DNA of 64,000 bases, from contig NZ_BAAACZ010000011.1 of NCBI RefSeq assembly GCF_039521975.1, forward strand, positions 1 to 64,000, written 5' to 3'. The translations under genes were made by a program, and so were the position numbers. The stretch is from Alkalibacillus silvisoli. GTDB lineage: Bacteria; Bacillota; Bacilli; Bacillales; Alkalibacillaceae. A model generated the notes under the pieces. The model had not been told where the DNA came from. It made no database searches and was given only the letters and a program-made list of their open reading frames with translations. This document shows positions 17,309-25,501 of the stretch, in pieces (the stretch's first letter is position 1; each line of letters begins with the position of its first letter).

Positions 17309-18520
17309 TTATAAAATAATCGGACCTGTTAATTCTTGTTTACGTAGCTCAATCTTTTTTTCAGCAGACAATGGTGCATAATAAGCATCCATCGCACGCT
17401 CTTCAATTTTTAAAAGTTGATTAGGGCTTTGTTGGATATTAGAAATAATCGGCACGTCAATTTGATTTTTCTTTTTGTTTAAAAATAAGCGGCCTCGCTC
17501 ATTCATACCCAATAATCTAATGTATGGTGGTGTTGATAAGTTACTAAAGGTGTTTACCTCGTCTTTAGTTGTATTAGTTAATACATGCACGAACATTCTT
17601 TGTAGTCTTGTCCATGTATAACGTTTTGTTTTAAGTGCATTCATCCATTCTTGGAAACTTGTTACTTTGTTAACCGTTTGTTTTAATTTGTATTCTAAAC
17701 CTTCAACCATTCCGTGTATCGCTCTTAGTTCATCCTTGGACTTAGTTTGAACAAGTAATTGTAAGTAAGGAAAGTACAGTTCCCAATCATGCCATACCTC
17801 ACTTGTTTTTTGATAAGCTAGTAGCTGTTGAACTGTTTCTTTAGGGAGTGCTTGTATCGCTTGATCTGTCAATTCACCAAATTCATTAAGTTCTTTGCGG
17901 ATGCTAGTAGCACTTGCTATATTGTGTTCAATTGTAGAATCGTGATAGCCACTTTTGGTTCTTTGGATCGTTTCAGGTTGGATGTGGCTATGTAGGGATC
18001 GAATCGCTTTTACATAACTAAAGCCTAAGATATTGTTAGGTTGTCCTAAATCTAACCCTTTAGACCTCAACCCTATTGCTTCATAAGCGTTTGTACTGGA
18101 TTGAGGGAATGACAACCCTTTTTGTAAGTTTGATTGTAATATAGATTGAAATTGTTCTTCATTTTCTTTAAAATGCGTATAATGGTCATTAAAAGCTTGA
18201 ATGTCACCAGACTCGCTACCGAAGCATATGTAGTCAACTTCTAAAGCATTAAGGATTGCTATTGCTCCATGGGCGAAGAGGTCTGCGTATTGCGCTGCAT
18301 AAATAAAGGGTAATTCTAATACGACATCAACATCATGATTCAAAGCAGCCTTCGCTCTAGCAAATTTATCAATGATTGCCGGTTCACCCCTTTGTAGAAA
18401 AGAACCGCTCATCACAGCTACAGTGACATTGGCGTTAGTTTTTTGTCGTGAAGCTTCTTGATGATAATAATGGCCATTATGGAAAGGATTGTATTCAACG
18501 ATCAGTCCACAAGATCTCAC
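17309..18520 (-). CDS. tmcAL: tRNA(Met) cytidine acetate ligase TmcAL (YlbM)
   Basis: TmcAL uses ATP and acetate to acetylate the wobble C34 of elongator tRNA(Met). The 403-residue protein has the nucleotidyltransferase motif GLIVEYNPFHNGHYYH at the N-terminus, VAVMSGSFLQRGEPAI and KFARAKAALNHDVDVVLELPF, all diagnostic. The GTG at 18520 is chosen because AAAGGCG lies about 8 bases upstream and the protein then aligns with the family start. The ATG at 18541 would add seven residues without a ribosome site. Confidence 0.9.
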   Translation of the reverse strand: MRSCGLIVEYNPFHNGHYYHQEASRQKTNANVTVAVMSGSFLQRGEPAIIDKFARAKAALNHDVDVVLELPFIYAAQYADLFAHGAIAILNALEVDYICFGSESGDIQAFNDHYTHFKENEEQFQSILQSNLQKGLSFPQSSTNAYEAIGLRSKGLDLGQPNNILGFSYVKAIRSLHSHIQPETIQRTKSGYHDSTIEHNIASATSIRKELNEFGELTDQAIQALPKETVQQLLAYQKTSEVWHDWELYFPYLQLLVQTKSKDELRAIHGMVEGLEYKLKQTVNKVTSFQEWMNALKTKRYTWTRLQRMFVHVLTNTTKDEVNTFSNLSTPPYIRLLGMNERGRLFLNKKKNQIDVPIISNIQQSPNQLLKIEERAMDAYYAPLSAEKKIELRKQELTGPIIL

Positions 18521-18654
18521 ATCAATCACGCCTTTGTACATTATTTAATTCTATGTTAGAAATAAATTAGGGAAAAAACAAGTACAACTTTTAATAATTG
18601 GGCAAAACTAGGTAGTGTACAGGACTGATTAAGTTTTGGTGTTAAGAAAAAATA

Positions 18655-18683
18655 TTGACAAAAGGGACAATTCCTTTTAAAAT
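18655..18683 (+). promoter_or_regulatory. Strong SigA promoter for ylbN-rpmF
   Basis: A perfect -35 TTGACA at 18655-18660 is followed by a 17-base spacer and TAAAAT at 18678-18683, 28 bases before ylbN. This suits the high constant demand for ribosomal protein L32. Confidence 0.8.
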
Positions 18684-18710
18684 AACTCTTGTTGCCTTGA
18701 GGTGATTATA

Positions 18711-19262
18711 ATGAAAATACCTTTGCAAAAAGTTAAGGCTAGTGAACCTTATTCATTCTCGGAAACGGTTGATGTATCTGAGTTAGAAACGATGGACAAT
18801 GATATTAGACAATTACATGAAGTTGATGTAACGGGTGAAGCGTTGTTAGAACAGGGCATTTATACATTTCGTTTTAATGTTAATGGGACAATGGTTTTAC
18901 CTTGTGCAAGAACTTTAGTAGATGTGTCATTTCCATTTAATGTTGAGGCTTATGAGCAATTTACAACACAAAGCTATAAAGCCTCTGAAGAACATGAAAT
19001 CCATTTTATTGACCGAGAAGTGCTTGACTTAACGCCTTATATCAAGGAAAATATTCTATTGGAAGTTCCAATTCGCGTTTTTAGTGAAGAAACTAAAATC
19101 GAGGATGTTGTTGGTGAGCAAGAAGGATTTACAGTTCTTGGTGAAGACGAATACCATGAACAAGAAGCGATGCAGCAAGAACAGCTGGAAGAAGAAAAGC
19201 AACAGAAAGTAGATCCTCGTCTCTCATCATTGAAACAATACTTTGAAGATGATAAAAATTGA
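18711..19262 (+). CDS. ylbN: YceD/DUF177 family protein YlbN
   Basis: This 183-residue protein belongs to DUF177 (YceD), almost always encoded just before rpmF. In plants and E. coli the family is linked to 23S rRNA accumulation, so a ribosome assembly role is likely. Here the N-terminal MKIPLQKVKASEPYSF and the central GTMVLPCARTLVDVSFPF are visible, with one Cys at the family's usual position. The tail is acidic and Gln-rich. The ATG at 18711 follows GAGGTG. The gene is 53 bases from rpmF. Confidence 0.88.
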   Translation: MKIPLQKVKASEPYSFSETVDVSELETMDNDIRQLHEVDVTGEALLEQGIYTFRFNVNGTMVLPCARTLVDVSFPFNVEAYEQFTTQSYKASEEHEIHFIDREVLDLTPYIKENILLEVPIRVFSEETKIEDVVGEQEGFTVLGEDEYHEQEAMQQEQLEEEKQQKVDPRLSSLKQYFEDDKN

Positions 19263-19315
19263 ATTGTTGATCCTTGATACAGTTGGATCTGATGAGAAAA
19301 AGGGAGGTGTAACAG

Positions 19316-19489
19316 ATGGCAGTACCAAAGAGAAAAACATCTAAAAAAGTAAAGCGCCAACGTCGTACTCATAAGAAATTACATTTACCAGGTATGGTAG
19401 AATGTCAAAATTGCGGAGAGTACGCTAAACCTCACCACGTTTGTAAGGAATGTGGACATTACAACGGTAAAGAAGTAGTTGAAAAGTAA
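19316..19489 (+). CDS. rpmF: 50S ribosomal protein L32
   Basis: This 57-residue ribosomal protein begins MAVPKRKTSKKVKRQRRTH, the standard L32 start. It keeps the zinc ribbon with two Cys pairs (CQNC and CKEC), so it is the zinc-binding form rather than the zinc-independent paralogue. GGGAGGTG precedes the ATG by 5 bases. Cotranscribed with ylbN and closed by a terminator at 19503. Confidence 0.96.
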   Translation: MAVPKRKTSKKVKRQRRTHKKLHLPGMVECQNCGEYAKPHHVCKECGHYNGKEVVEK

Positions 19490-19502
19490 TTCAACAATGC
19501 AA

Positions 19503-19535
19503 AAGGTGTCTCAATAAAAGAGGCATCTTTTTTTA
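19503..19535 (+). terminator. Terminator of ylbN-rpmF
   Basis: AGGTGTCTC pairs with GAGGCATCT (two G-T pairs) across an A-rich loop, followed by a run of T. Confidence 0.75.
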
Positions 19536-19574
19536 TACATTAACAAGGGTATAACTTACTTTAGGTTTTTTAAT

Positions 19575-19863
19575 GGTTTTAATATATATGTTGGAGTATA
19601 TAAAACAAGGATAACTAATAAGGCGTTAACGTGCTTTTTTGTGGTTATACCAACGGACACGAGCAAACCACCAAAACAAACACTATATGCCATAACATGA
19701 CATTACCAGGATTGGAATACTTTCATGTGATCGATACAAGGGAAGAACTATCATTTTCATATTTATGTCGAACGCCCACGTGAGATGACATCATGCCCTG
19801 TTTGTCATACCCCAATCGGTTAAGGTTCACGATTATCGTTGGCAAAAGGTTAAAAACAAACTT
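19575..19863 (+). mobile_element. Decayed left end of an ISL3-family insertion sequence with N-terminal transposase fragment
   Basis: A left terminal repeat, GGTTTTAATATATATGTTGG at 19575-19594, matches 15 of 20 bases of the inverse of the right ends at 46-65 and 51945-51964. From about 19697, conceptual translation with two frameshifts and an internal stop gives LPGLEYFHVIDTREE, then YVERPREMTSCPVCHTP, then VHDYRWQKVK. These are the start, zinc-finger CPxC and HDYR motifs of ISL3 transposases. The rest of the gene is deleted. The 32 bases at 19599-19630 recur with three differences at 41623-41654. This fills the 412-base gap between rpmF and the crotonase gene. Confidence 0.75.
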
Positions 19864-19901
19864 TTCTTATAACAGAATATAGGTAGAGGATGAGGTTAAA
19901 A

Positions 19902-20672
19902 ATGAACAATCTTGTTAAAGTTGAAAATAGTAAAATAGAGCAAACGACAATCCTGACGTTAAATCGGCCTGAAAAACGTAATGCGATATCAATTGAATTA
20001 ATTAACCAGTTAAAAGTCATAATTGAAAAACTACACCAAGATGATGAAACAAAATTAGTCATAATCACTGGTGAGGGGTCAGCCTTTTGCGCCGGTGGTG
20101 ATTTGAATGATTTTCATGGAGAGATTGATCAAGAAAAAGCACATGAGCTATTAAGTCAGATGCAAGAAGTACTTTGGCAAATAACAACACTACCAATGCC
20201 TACAATTGCATGGATGAATGGCTTAGCACGTGGTGGCGGAATGGAATTAGCTTCAGCCTGCGATTTTCGTTACGTTCATGAAAGTGGTAATTATGGCTTT
20301 ACTCAAGGAAAGCTAGGGATCTCAACTGGTTGGGGCGGTGGAACGTTATTGTATGAACGAATTCATTCACAAGAAGCTTATTATTGGCTAGTAAGTGCTG
20401 ATATACGAAGTGCCCAAGTGCTTAAATCTATTGGTTTTGCACAAGCTACTTTTAGCACTCATCAACTAGAACTTGAACACGACCTCATTAAACCATTTAT
20501 ATCTCGAAGTTTGACTCAGTTAAAACATTGGAAATCGCAATGGCTTCAAAATCAAGATTTACAAAAATTAAAAACAAAGATGGATGCTGAAGTGGAAGCA
20601 TGTAGTCACATGTGGGTTAGTGATGAACATAAAGAAGCAGTCTCTAACTTTTTTAAGAGAAACAAAAAATAA
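19902..20672 (+). CDS. Enoyl-CoA hydratase/isomerase (crotonase) family protein
   Basis: This 256-residue crotonase-fold protein shows ILTLNRPEKRNAIS at the N-terminus, the first oxyanion segment FCAGGDL near 58-64, and the second one ARGGGMELASACDFRY near 102-117 with the conserved Glu. The following GKLGISTGWGGG is less like classical hydratases. Substrate unknown. Related genes sit in this position (after rpmF, before rsfA) in other Bacillaceae. The ATG at 19902 is preferred over 19890 since GATGAGG lies at the right distance. The upstream region is largely IS debris, so its promoter may be new. Confidence 0.8.
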   Translation: MNNLVKVENSKIEQTTILTLNRPEKRNAISIELINQLKVIIEKLHQDDETKLVIITGEGSAFCAGGDLNDFHGEIDQEKAHELLSQMQEVLWQITTLPMPTIAWMNGLARGGGMELASACDFRYVHESGNYGFTQGKLGISTGWGGGTLLYERIHSQEAYYWLVSADIRSAQVLKSIGFAQATFSTHQLELEHDLIKPFISRSLTQLKHWKSQWLQNQDLQKLKTKMDAEVEACSHMWVSDEHKEAVSNFFKRNKK

Positions 20673-20738
20673 TGTGTCTATCTCCTCTAATCGTTGCATA
20701 TGTTGGAAGTAAAGACCATGAGCGAAGGAGGAGGCGAC

Positions 20739-21206
20739 GTGTCAACGCGACAAGATGCATGGACTAGAGATGAAGATTTATTATTAGCCGAAATGGTCAT
20801 TCGATACATAAGAGAAGGAAAAACACAGATGAAAGCTTTTGAAGATGTCGGTAAAAAACTGTCTAGAACTCCACAAGCATGTGGATTTAGATGGAATGCT
20901 AATTTGCGTAAGCAATATAAAAAAGCCATTGAACTAGCGAAAAAAGACCGTAAAAAGTTTAATGATCAATTTACTGTACCTAATAGTTCGAATGATCAAC
21001 AAAAAGGCCATAGTGTAAAGACGTTTGATGAATTAATTGAGCAACTAGAAAAATTGAAGGTGGAGTATGTACCTTCTCAAAGTTTAAAAGAAAGTCATTC
21101 TTTAACAGAGGTAGAAGAGTTAAAAGCGCGACTGAAAACTTATGAAAAGTGTGTAGAAAGGATTTATGAACTAACACGCGAAGTAGTAGAGAAACCTAAG
21201 TCTTAA
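20739..21206 (+). CDS. RsfA family transcriptional regulator (YlbO)
   Basis: RsfA proteins are prespore-specific regulators of SigF-dependent genes. This 155-residue protein has a Myb/SANT-like DNA-binding domain at the N-terminus (AWTRDEDLLLAEMVIRYIREGKTQMKAFEDVGKKLSRTPQACGFRWNANLRKQY) and a C-terminal coiled-coil-like region (VEELKARLKTYEKCVERIYELTREV), the usual layout. The GTG at 20739 follows a perfect AAGGAGGAGG, while upstream in-frame ATGs lack one. It corresponds to ylbO by position; B. subtilis has a second paralogue called rsfA. Confidence 0.85.
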   Translation: MSTRQDAWTRDEDLLLAEMVIRYIREGKTQMKAFEDVGKKLSRTPQACGFRWNANLRKQYKKAIELAKKDRKKFNDQFTVPNSSNDQQKGHSVKTFDELIEQLEKLKVEYVPSQSLKESHSLTEVEELKARLKTYEKCVERIYELTREVVEKPKS

Positions 21207-21213
21207 TAAGATC

Positions 21214-21258
21214 AAAAGGACTTCCTAACCTATGTGAGTTAGGAAGTCCTTTTTATTA
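21214..21258. terminator. Bidirectional terminator between ylbO/rsfA and ylbP
   Basis: AAAAGGACTTCCTAAC pairs perfectly with GTTAGGAAGTCCTTTT across a 7-base loop, with T tract downstream and A tract upstream. It separates two convergent genes. Confidence 0.9.
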
Positions 21259-21732
21259 TTCTTCTGATTTCTCTTGAACACCTTTTGGCATCCAAATATA
21301 AGGATTTTCTCCAAAGTCGCGCTCCATTTCATAAGTAGCTGGTTGAAAGCCTTGCTTTTCCCAGAAGTCATGTGAGTTAATGCGCGCATTTGTTTTGATT
21401 GGCAGATTGAACCCTTTAGCAAAATCCACTAATTGTTTACCGAATCCTTTATGCCGATAATTATCTAATACTTCTAACTTCCATAATTGTAAGTAGTCTT
21501 GTTGCGGTTCGAAATAATAGTCGTATTTTGAGCCAACACGGTATAAACTCATTCGTGCAACGAGCTCATCACCGAAATAAATTCCGTAAAAAGGAGATTC
21601 GCTATTGTTTTCAATCATGTTGTGCTCTAAGTCTTCTAGCATTGATAATTCTTGAATTCCGTAGGCTTTAAACTTTTTAAACTCTTCTAATGTCTTGAAA
21701 TTTATTAATAAACGTTCTACTTTAGTAGGCAT
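21256..21732 (-). CDS. ylbP: GNAT family N-acetyltransferase YlbP
   Basis: The 158-residue protein contains a GNAT fold with the acetyl-CoA loop RHKGFGKQLVDFAKG at about 95-109. The start KVERLLINFKTLEEFKKFKAYGIQELSMLEDLE and the end ENPYIWMPKG are typical of YlbP. The acceptor substrate is unknown. GTAAGGGGGAA precedes the ATG on the minus strand. It is the only minus gene between rpmF and ftsZ. Confidence 0.85.
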   Translation of the reverse strand: MPTKVERLLINFKTLEEFKKFKAYGIQELSMLEDLEHNMIENNSESPFYGIYFGDELVARMSLYRVGSKYDYYFEPQQDYLQLWKLEVLDNYRHKGFGKQLVDFAKGFNLPIKTNARINSHDFWEKQGFQPATYEMERDFGENPYIWMPKGVQEKSEE

Positions 21733-21904
21733 AAAAATTTTCCCCCTTACGTTTTCTGTAGTTAATTATAGTACAAAAGATTGAACATGAAAACGATTAA
21801 GTCTAACAGTAATAAAATTTCATCCCGTAATAAGCTATTTTTCTGATAAAATGTAGTTTGTGAAGAACTAATCCTCCAATCAAAAATGAAGCAGGTGTCA
21901 TAAT

Positions 21905-22792
21905 ATGAATGTTGGCGTAGTTGGTATGGGTGCAGTCGGGATGTTTGTTGCATATCAGTTATCTTATTATGGACATAATGTTACGTGTTATGTTAGGCGC
22001 GATCAACAATTAGATCAATTAAAACAATTTGGAATAACTGTCGATAATTGTTCAAGTGTCAGGCCAAATGTGCGTCACTTTAATGATTTAGTTGCACATG
22101 AGGTATTAATTGTTTGTACAAAACAGACACAACTGGACTTTGTACTATCAAAGCTTGGTGAAAGTGAACAAATACATAAGTCTTTGTTATTTTTACAAAA
22201 TGGAATGGGACATATACAAAAGTTAAACGAATTACAGCATAATCAAGTATTTGTAGGGGTTTGTGAGCACGGTGTTAAAAAGGTTTCCGATCAAGAGATA
22301 CAATTAAACGGTTTAGGCCAAATTAAAGTAACCTCATTAAAAGAATGTGAACAAGTTGAACATCTAAAAGATCTGAGTCATGATCAATTTCCAGTTCATA
22401 TTGATAAGGATTTGTTCACTGTTTTAAATGAGAAGTTAGTTGTTAATAGTGTCATTAATCCATTAACTGCTCTATTTGAAGTGGAAAATGGGGCTATTTT
22501 ACAATATAATCATTTAGCTAATTTAGCCTATAGCTTGACGGTCGAAGCATCACAAGCTCTTCAACTAGATGAGGTGAAAATGTGGGAGTTAGTTAAAAGG
22601 GTCTGTGCTAAAACACAGCATAACACTTCATCCATGCTATCTGATTTTCAATCAAAGCGCCCTACGGAGATTCAATATATGAATGGTTATTTAATTGAAC
22701 AGAGCCATTTACCATTACCAAATCATCATGTGATCTATGAGCTAATTAAAGCAAAAGAGGAAGTAAGTGAGGTGAGGAAGTGGACATTTTAA
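21905..22792 (+). CDS. panE: 2-dehydropantoate 2-reductase (YlbQ/PanE)
   Basis: This enzyme reduces ketopantoate to pantoate with NADPH in pantothenate and CoA synthesis. The 295-residue protein has the Rossmann motif GMGAVGMFVAYQLSYYGHNV at the N-terminus, the catalytic Lys in NEKLVVNSVINPLTALF near 177-193, and the C-terminal PTEIQYMNGYLI motif. It may supply CoA precursors along with coaD at 13471. It overlaps the DUF3397 gene by 13 bases, suggesting coupled translation. Confidence 0.87.
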   Translation: MNVGVVGMGAVGMFVAYQLSYYGHNVTCYVRRDQQLDQLKQFGITVDNCSSVRPNVRHFNDLVAHEVLIVCTKQTQLDFVLSKLGESEQIHKSLLFLQNGMGHIQKLNELQHNQVFVGVCEHGVKKVSDQEIQLNGLGQIKVTSLKECEQVEHLKDLSHDQFPVHIDKDLFTVLNEKLVVNSVINPLTALFEVENGAILQYNHLANLAYSLTVEASQALQLDEVKMWELVKRVCAKTQHNTSSMLSDFQSKRPTEIQYMNGYLIEQSHLPLPNHHVIYELIKAKEEVSEVRKWTF

Positions 22793-23151
22793 CATCTATT
22801 ATAGCTTTTATGTCTACTGCTCCTTTTATTGTTTTTTTAGTTTTGTTTTTTATTTTAAAGAAAGTGACGAAGCAAGCGACTAGATCGACTAAAATTGCTG
22901 CAGATGTCTCTTGTGTATTGTTTTTAATTTCTGTTATAGGCTTAATTGATTATATTTTTAATATATCTTTACTTTGGGAAACAATTATTTTTTATATGCT
23001 ATTTCTTGCTTTGATGATTACGTTACAGTGGCGTAAAGGTGAAGAAATTTATATCACTCAAGCTATTCGTTTTGTTTGGCGAGCAAGTTTTGTTATGTTA
23101 TCAGTAGCTTACTTTTTATTAGTACCTATCGCCATCTTGTTATATCTATAA
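22780..23151 (+). CDS. DUF3397 family small membrane protein
   Basis: This 123-residue protein of unknown function has three to four predicted membrane helices separated by short basic loops (ILKKVTKQATRSTKI, QWRKGEEIY). Length, helices and position directly upstream of bshC match DUF3397 proteins of Bacillaceae. It starts at a GTG inside the end of panE, behind GTGAGGTGAGG. Confidence 0.75.
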   Translation: MDILTSIIAFMSTAPFIVFLVLFFILKKVTKQATRSTKIAADVSCVLFLISVIGLIDYIFNISLLWETIIFYMLFLALMITLQWRKGEEIYITQAIRFVWRASFVMLSVAYFLLVPIAILLYL

Positions 23152-23243
23152 TAATTTTCATCGGAGTTACTAATGACACAGCTCTGTTAGACAGTGCGGG
23201 TTTTATAAAAAAAGCGAATAGCCGTTAAAGGAAGGTATTACAC

Positions 23244-24875
23244 ATGGAAGCTAAACCAATTGAATTAACACAACAAGCTAATCTTATAAAAGACTATAGA
23301 GATCGAAAAGAATCAATTTATAAACATTTTCAATATGATCCATTTCAATTAAGAAGTTTTAGAAGTAGGTATGAATACTTAATGGGCCAAACCTACAAGC
23401 GTGAAGCTTTAGTGAAAGTGCTAAAGGAACAGAATGAACGTTGGGTTATGACATCGAAAGTTCAACAGAATATTGAAGCACTTCTAGATGAAAAATCAAC
23501 CGTCGTAATTGGCGGACAGCAAACAGGATTACTAACTGGCCCTTTGTATACTATCCATAAAATTGTATCGATTATCATTCAAGCGAATGAAATGAGTGAG
23601 TATTTAAAAAGCCCAGTTATTCCTGTTTTCTGGATGGCTGGTGAAGACCATGACTTTTTGGAGATCGATCATGTTTTTACTTATCAAGACCAAGAGTTAA
23701 ATAAAGTAAGAATTGATGATGAGACGCCGTTTGATTATAAAAGCCCTATTTCAAAGCGAGAGATCCCAGTTGTTGAAGCGGAGCGATTTATTGATCAAGT
23801 ATTTGAGACGTTTCAAGAAACAGAGCATACTAAAGAATTATACGAAACTGTTCGACAGTCATTAAACAATAGTAAAACTTATGTTGACTTTTTCGCCTGT
23901 TTTCTAAACCAACTGTTTGAAAAAGATGGTTTAGTCTTAGTTGATGCAGATGAGCGCAATTTAAGAATGTTAGAACGTGATTACTTTATACGAATGGTTG
24001 AAAATCGTGAAGACATTGCAACGAAAACGGCAGAACGTTTAAAAGCACTAACTGCATCCGGTTACCATATTAACTTAGACGCTAAGTCGACTGATGCGCA
24101 TTTATTTTATCATCATGATGGTGAACGCTTATTATTAGAGGTGGATACTAACGGGCGGTATCGTTCTAAAGGTGGGGAAGTTTCCTTTTTAGAAGCTGAA
24201 TTAAAAGAGTTAATTTACCATTCACCTGAACAATTCAGTAATAACGTTGTGACAAGACCGTTAATGCAAGAATTTGTTTTCCCGGTATTATCCTTCGTTG
24301 GAGGCCCTGGAGAAATTGGATATTGGTCTAGTTTGAAAGGTGCTTTTGAAGCGGTGAATTTGCAGTTACCAATAGTGACACCAAGACTTTCACTAACATT
24401 GATGAAACGTAACCATCAGTCAATTATGAATCAATATCATGTGGATGAAACGGATTTAATAAATAATGGTACTTATCAAGATAAAATGAGCTGGTTAAAA
24501 CGTCAAAGTAAATATCCTTTAGAGGAAACGGTTCAACAGGTGAAGAAGCAAATGGAAGTCGCTCATCAACCTTTACAAGAAATTGCCCAATCAGTTAGTA
24601 ATGATATGGCTGCGTTAACCGAAACTAACTTAAAACAGATCGAGGATGAAATTAATTACGTTGAAAAAAAGCTCTATCATGCGATTAAAGGACAACATCA
24701 GGATGTCGTTTTACGCTTTGACGATTTAGATTCCTTTTATTATCCATTAGGTGGTTTACAAGAACGTGTTTGGAATGTTGTTTATTGGCTGAATGAATAT
24801 GGTCTTGACCTACCAGAATCTTTAACTAAAATACCACCGCGCTTTGAACAAGATCATCAAATAGTCATTTTATAA
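23244..24875 (+). CDS. bshC: Bacillithiol biosynthesis cysteine-adding enzyme BshC
   Basis: BshC adds cysteine to GlcN-malate in the last step of synthesis of bacillithiol, the low-molecular-weight thiol of Bacillaceae. Its 543 residues match the family length. Recognisable motifs are VVIGGQQTGLLTGPLYTIHK near 91-110, PVFWMAGEDHDFLEI near 125-140 and FPVLSFVGGPGEIGYW in the C-terminal half. It is yllA in the B. subtilis map. Presence implies bshA and bshB elsewhere in the genome. A terminator follows, separating it from the dcw cluster. Confidence 0.93.
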   Translation: MEAKPIELTQQANLIKDYRDRKESIYKHFQYDPFQLRSFRSRYEYLMGQTYKREALVKVLKEQNERWVMTSKVQQNIEALLDEKSTVVIGGQQTGLLTGPLYTIHKIVSIIIQANEMSEYLKSPVIPVFWMAGEDHDFLEIDHVFTYQDQELNKVRIDDETPFDYKSPISKREIPVVEAERFIDQVFETFQETEHTKELYETVRQSLNNSKTYVDFFACFLNQLFEKDGLVLVDADERNLRMLERDYFIRMVENREDIATKTAERLKALTASGYHINLDAKSTDAHLFYHHDGERLLLEVDTNGRYRSKGGEVSFLEAELKELIYHSPEQFSNNVVTRPLMQEFVFPVLSFVGGPGEIGYWSSLKGAFEAVNLQLPIVTPRLSLTLMKRNHQSIMNQYHVDETDLINNGTYQDKMSWLKRQSKYPLEETVQQVKKQMEVAHQPLQEIAQSVSNDMAALTETNLKQIEDEINYVEKKLYHAIKGQHQDVVLRFDDLDSFYYPLGGLQERVWNVVYWLNEYGLDLPESLTKIPPRFEQDHQIVIL

Positions 24876-24910
24876 CCACCTTCTCACCACCATCCCCCAC
24901 TAATCTACCA
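24874..24910 (-). promoter_or_regulatory. Upstream, inverted set of phased TGG boxes (candidate MraZ sites)
   Basis: Read on the minus strand, TGGTA (24906-24910), TGGGG (24895-24899), TGGTG (24885-24889) and TGGTT (24874-24878) recur every 10 or 11 bases. This resembles the operator before mraZ about 90 bases downstream but inverted. It abuts the bshC stop codon. That MraZ binds here is inference. Confidence 0.35.
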
Positions 24911-24942
24911 CATTGTAAGTATATTGATAAATCAAGGTTTTC

Positions 24943-24977
24943 TACACGTTTAGTATGAACTGAACGTGTATTTTTTT
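24943..24977 (+). terminator. Terminator of bshC
   Basis: TACACGTT, then AGT, pairs with ACT and AACGTGTA around an ATGA loop, followed by seven T. It lies between the two TGG-box sets. Confidence 0.85.
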
Positions 24978-24984
24978 GTTTTTT

Positions 24985-25021
24985 TGGGAAATGGTGTGGT
25001 AGAAAGTGGGGTGATGTGGTA
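24985..25021 (+). promoter_or_regulatory. MraZ operator upstream of mraZ
   Basis: Three boxes, TGGTA (24997-25001), TGGGG (25007-25011) and TGGTA (25017-25021), are spaced exactly 10 bases apart, with another TGGGA at 24985-24989. MraZ in E. coli binds TGGGN direct repeats separated by 5 bases ahead of its own gene, which is this arrangement. Autorepression of the dcw cluster is therefore likely. Confidence 0.72.
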
Positions 25022-25048
25022 AACTTATTTTAAAGGTGGGCGAAGTCT

Positions 25049-25480
25049 ATGTTCATGGGAGAATATCAACATAATATAGACACAAAAGGAAGATTGATTG
25101 TACCTGCTAAGTTTCGTGAGGGGCTAGGTCAAACTTTTGTGATTACACGAGGGTTGGACAAGTGTCTTTTTGCTTATCCACTTGATGAATGGAAGCAATT
25201 AGAAGAGAAGCTTAAAAAACTCCCACTAACGAAAAAAGACGCCCGCGCATTTACACGCTTTTTCTTTTCTGGCGCTGTTGAATGCGAAATAGATAAACAA
25301 GGAAGAATAAATGTACCATCACCACTCCTCTCATATGCTTCATTAGATAAAGAGTGTGTCGTCATTGGTGTTTCCAATCGAGTTGAAGTTTGGGCTAAGG
25401 ACCAATGGGATGAATACGTCGAAGAGTCTGAAGATTCTTTTGGAGAGATTGCGGAGAACTTGATGGATTTTGATATTTAA
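25049..25480 (+). CDS. mraZ: Transcriptional regulator MraZ
   Basis: MraZ is a ring-forming DNA-binding protein that represses its own operon, the division and cell wall cluster. The 143-residue protein has two SpoVT-AbrB-like halves, each with the DxxGR motif: HNIDTKGRLIVPAKFREGL near 9-27 and EIDKQGRINVPSPL near 80-93. The GLDKCLFAYPLDEW and LTKKDARAFTRFFFSGA stretches match Bacillus MraZ closely. The ATG at 25049 follows AAAGGTGGG. The TGG boxes upstream are its likely target. Confidence 0.96.
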   Translation: MFMGEYQHNIDTKGRLIVPAKFREGLGQTFVITRGLDKCLFAYPLDEWKQLEEKLKKLPLTKKDARAFTRFFFSGAVECEIDKQGRINVPSPLLSYASLDKECVVIGVSNRVEVWAKDQWDEYVEESEDSFGEIAENLMDFDI

Positions 25481-25501
25481 CATAATGAGGTGCCAATACA
25501 A

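Noticed and set aside
24870..25048. CRISPR-like short repeats before mraZ
   Set aside because: The units are 4-5 bases with 10-base steps, which fits protein-binding boxes and not CRISPR repeats with spacers. No cas genes are present.
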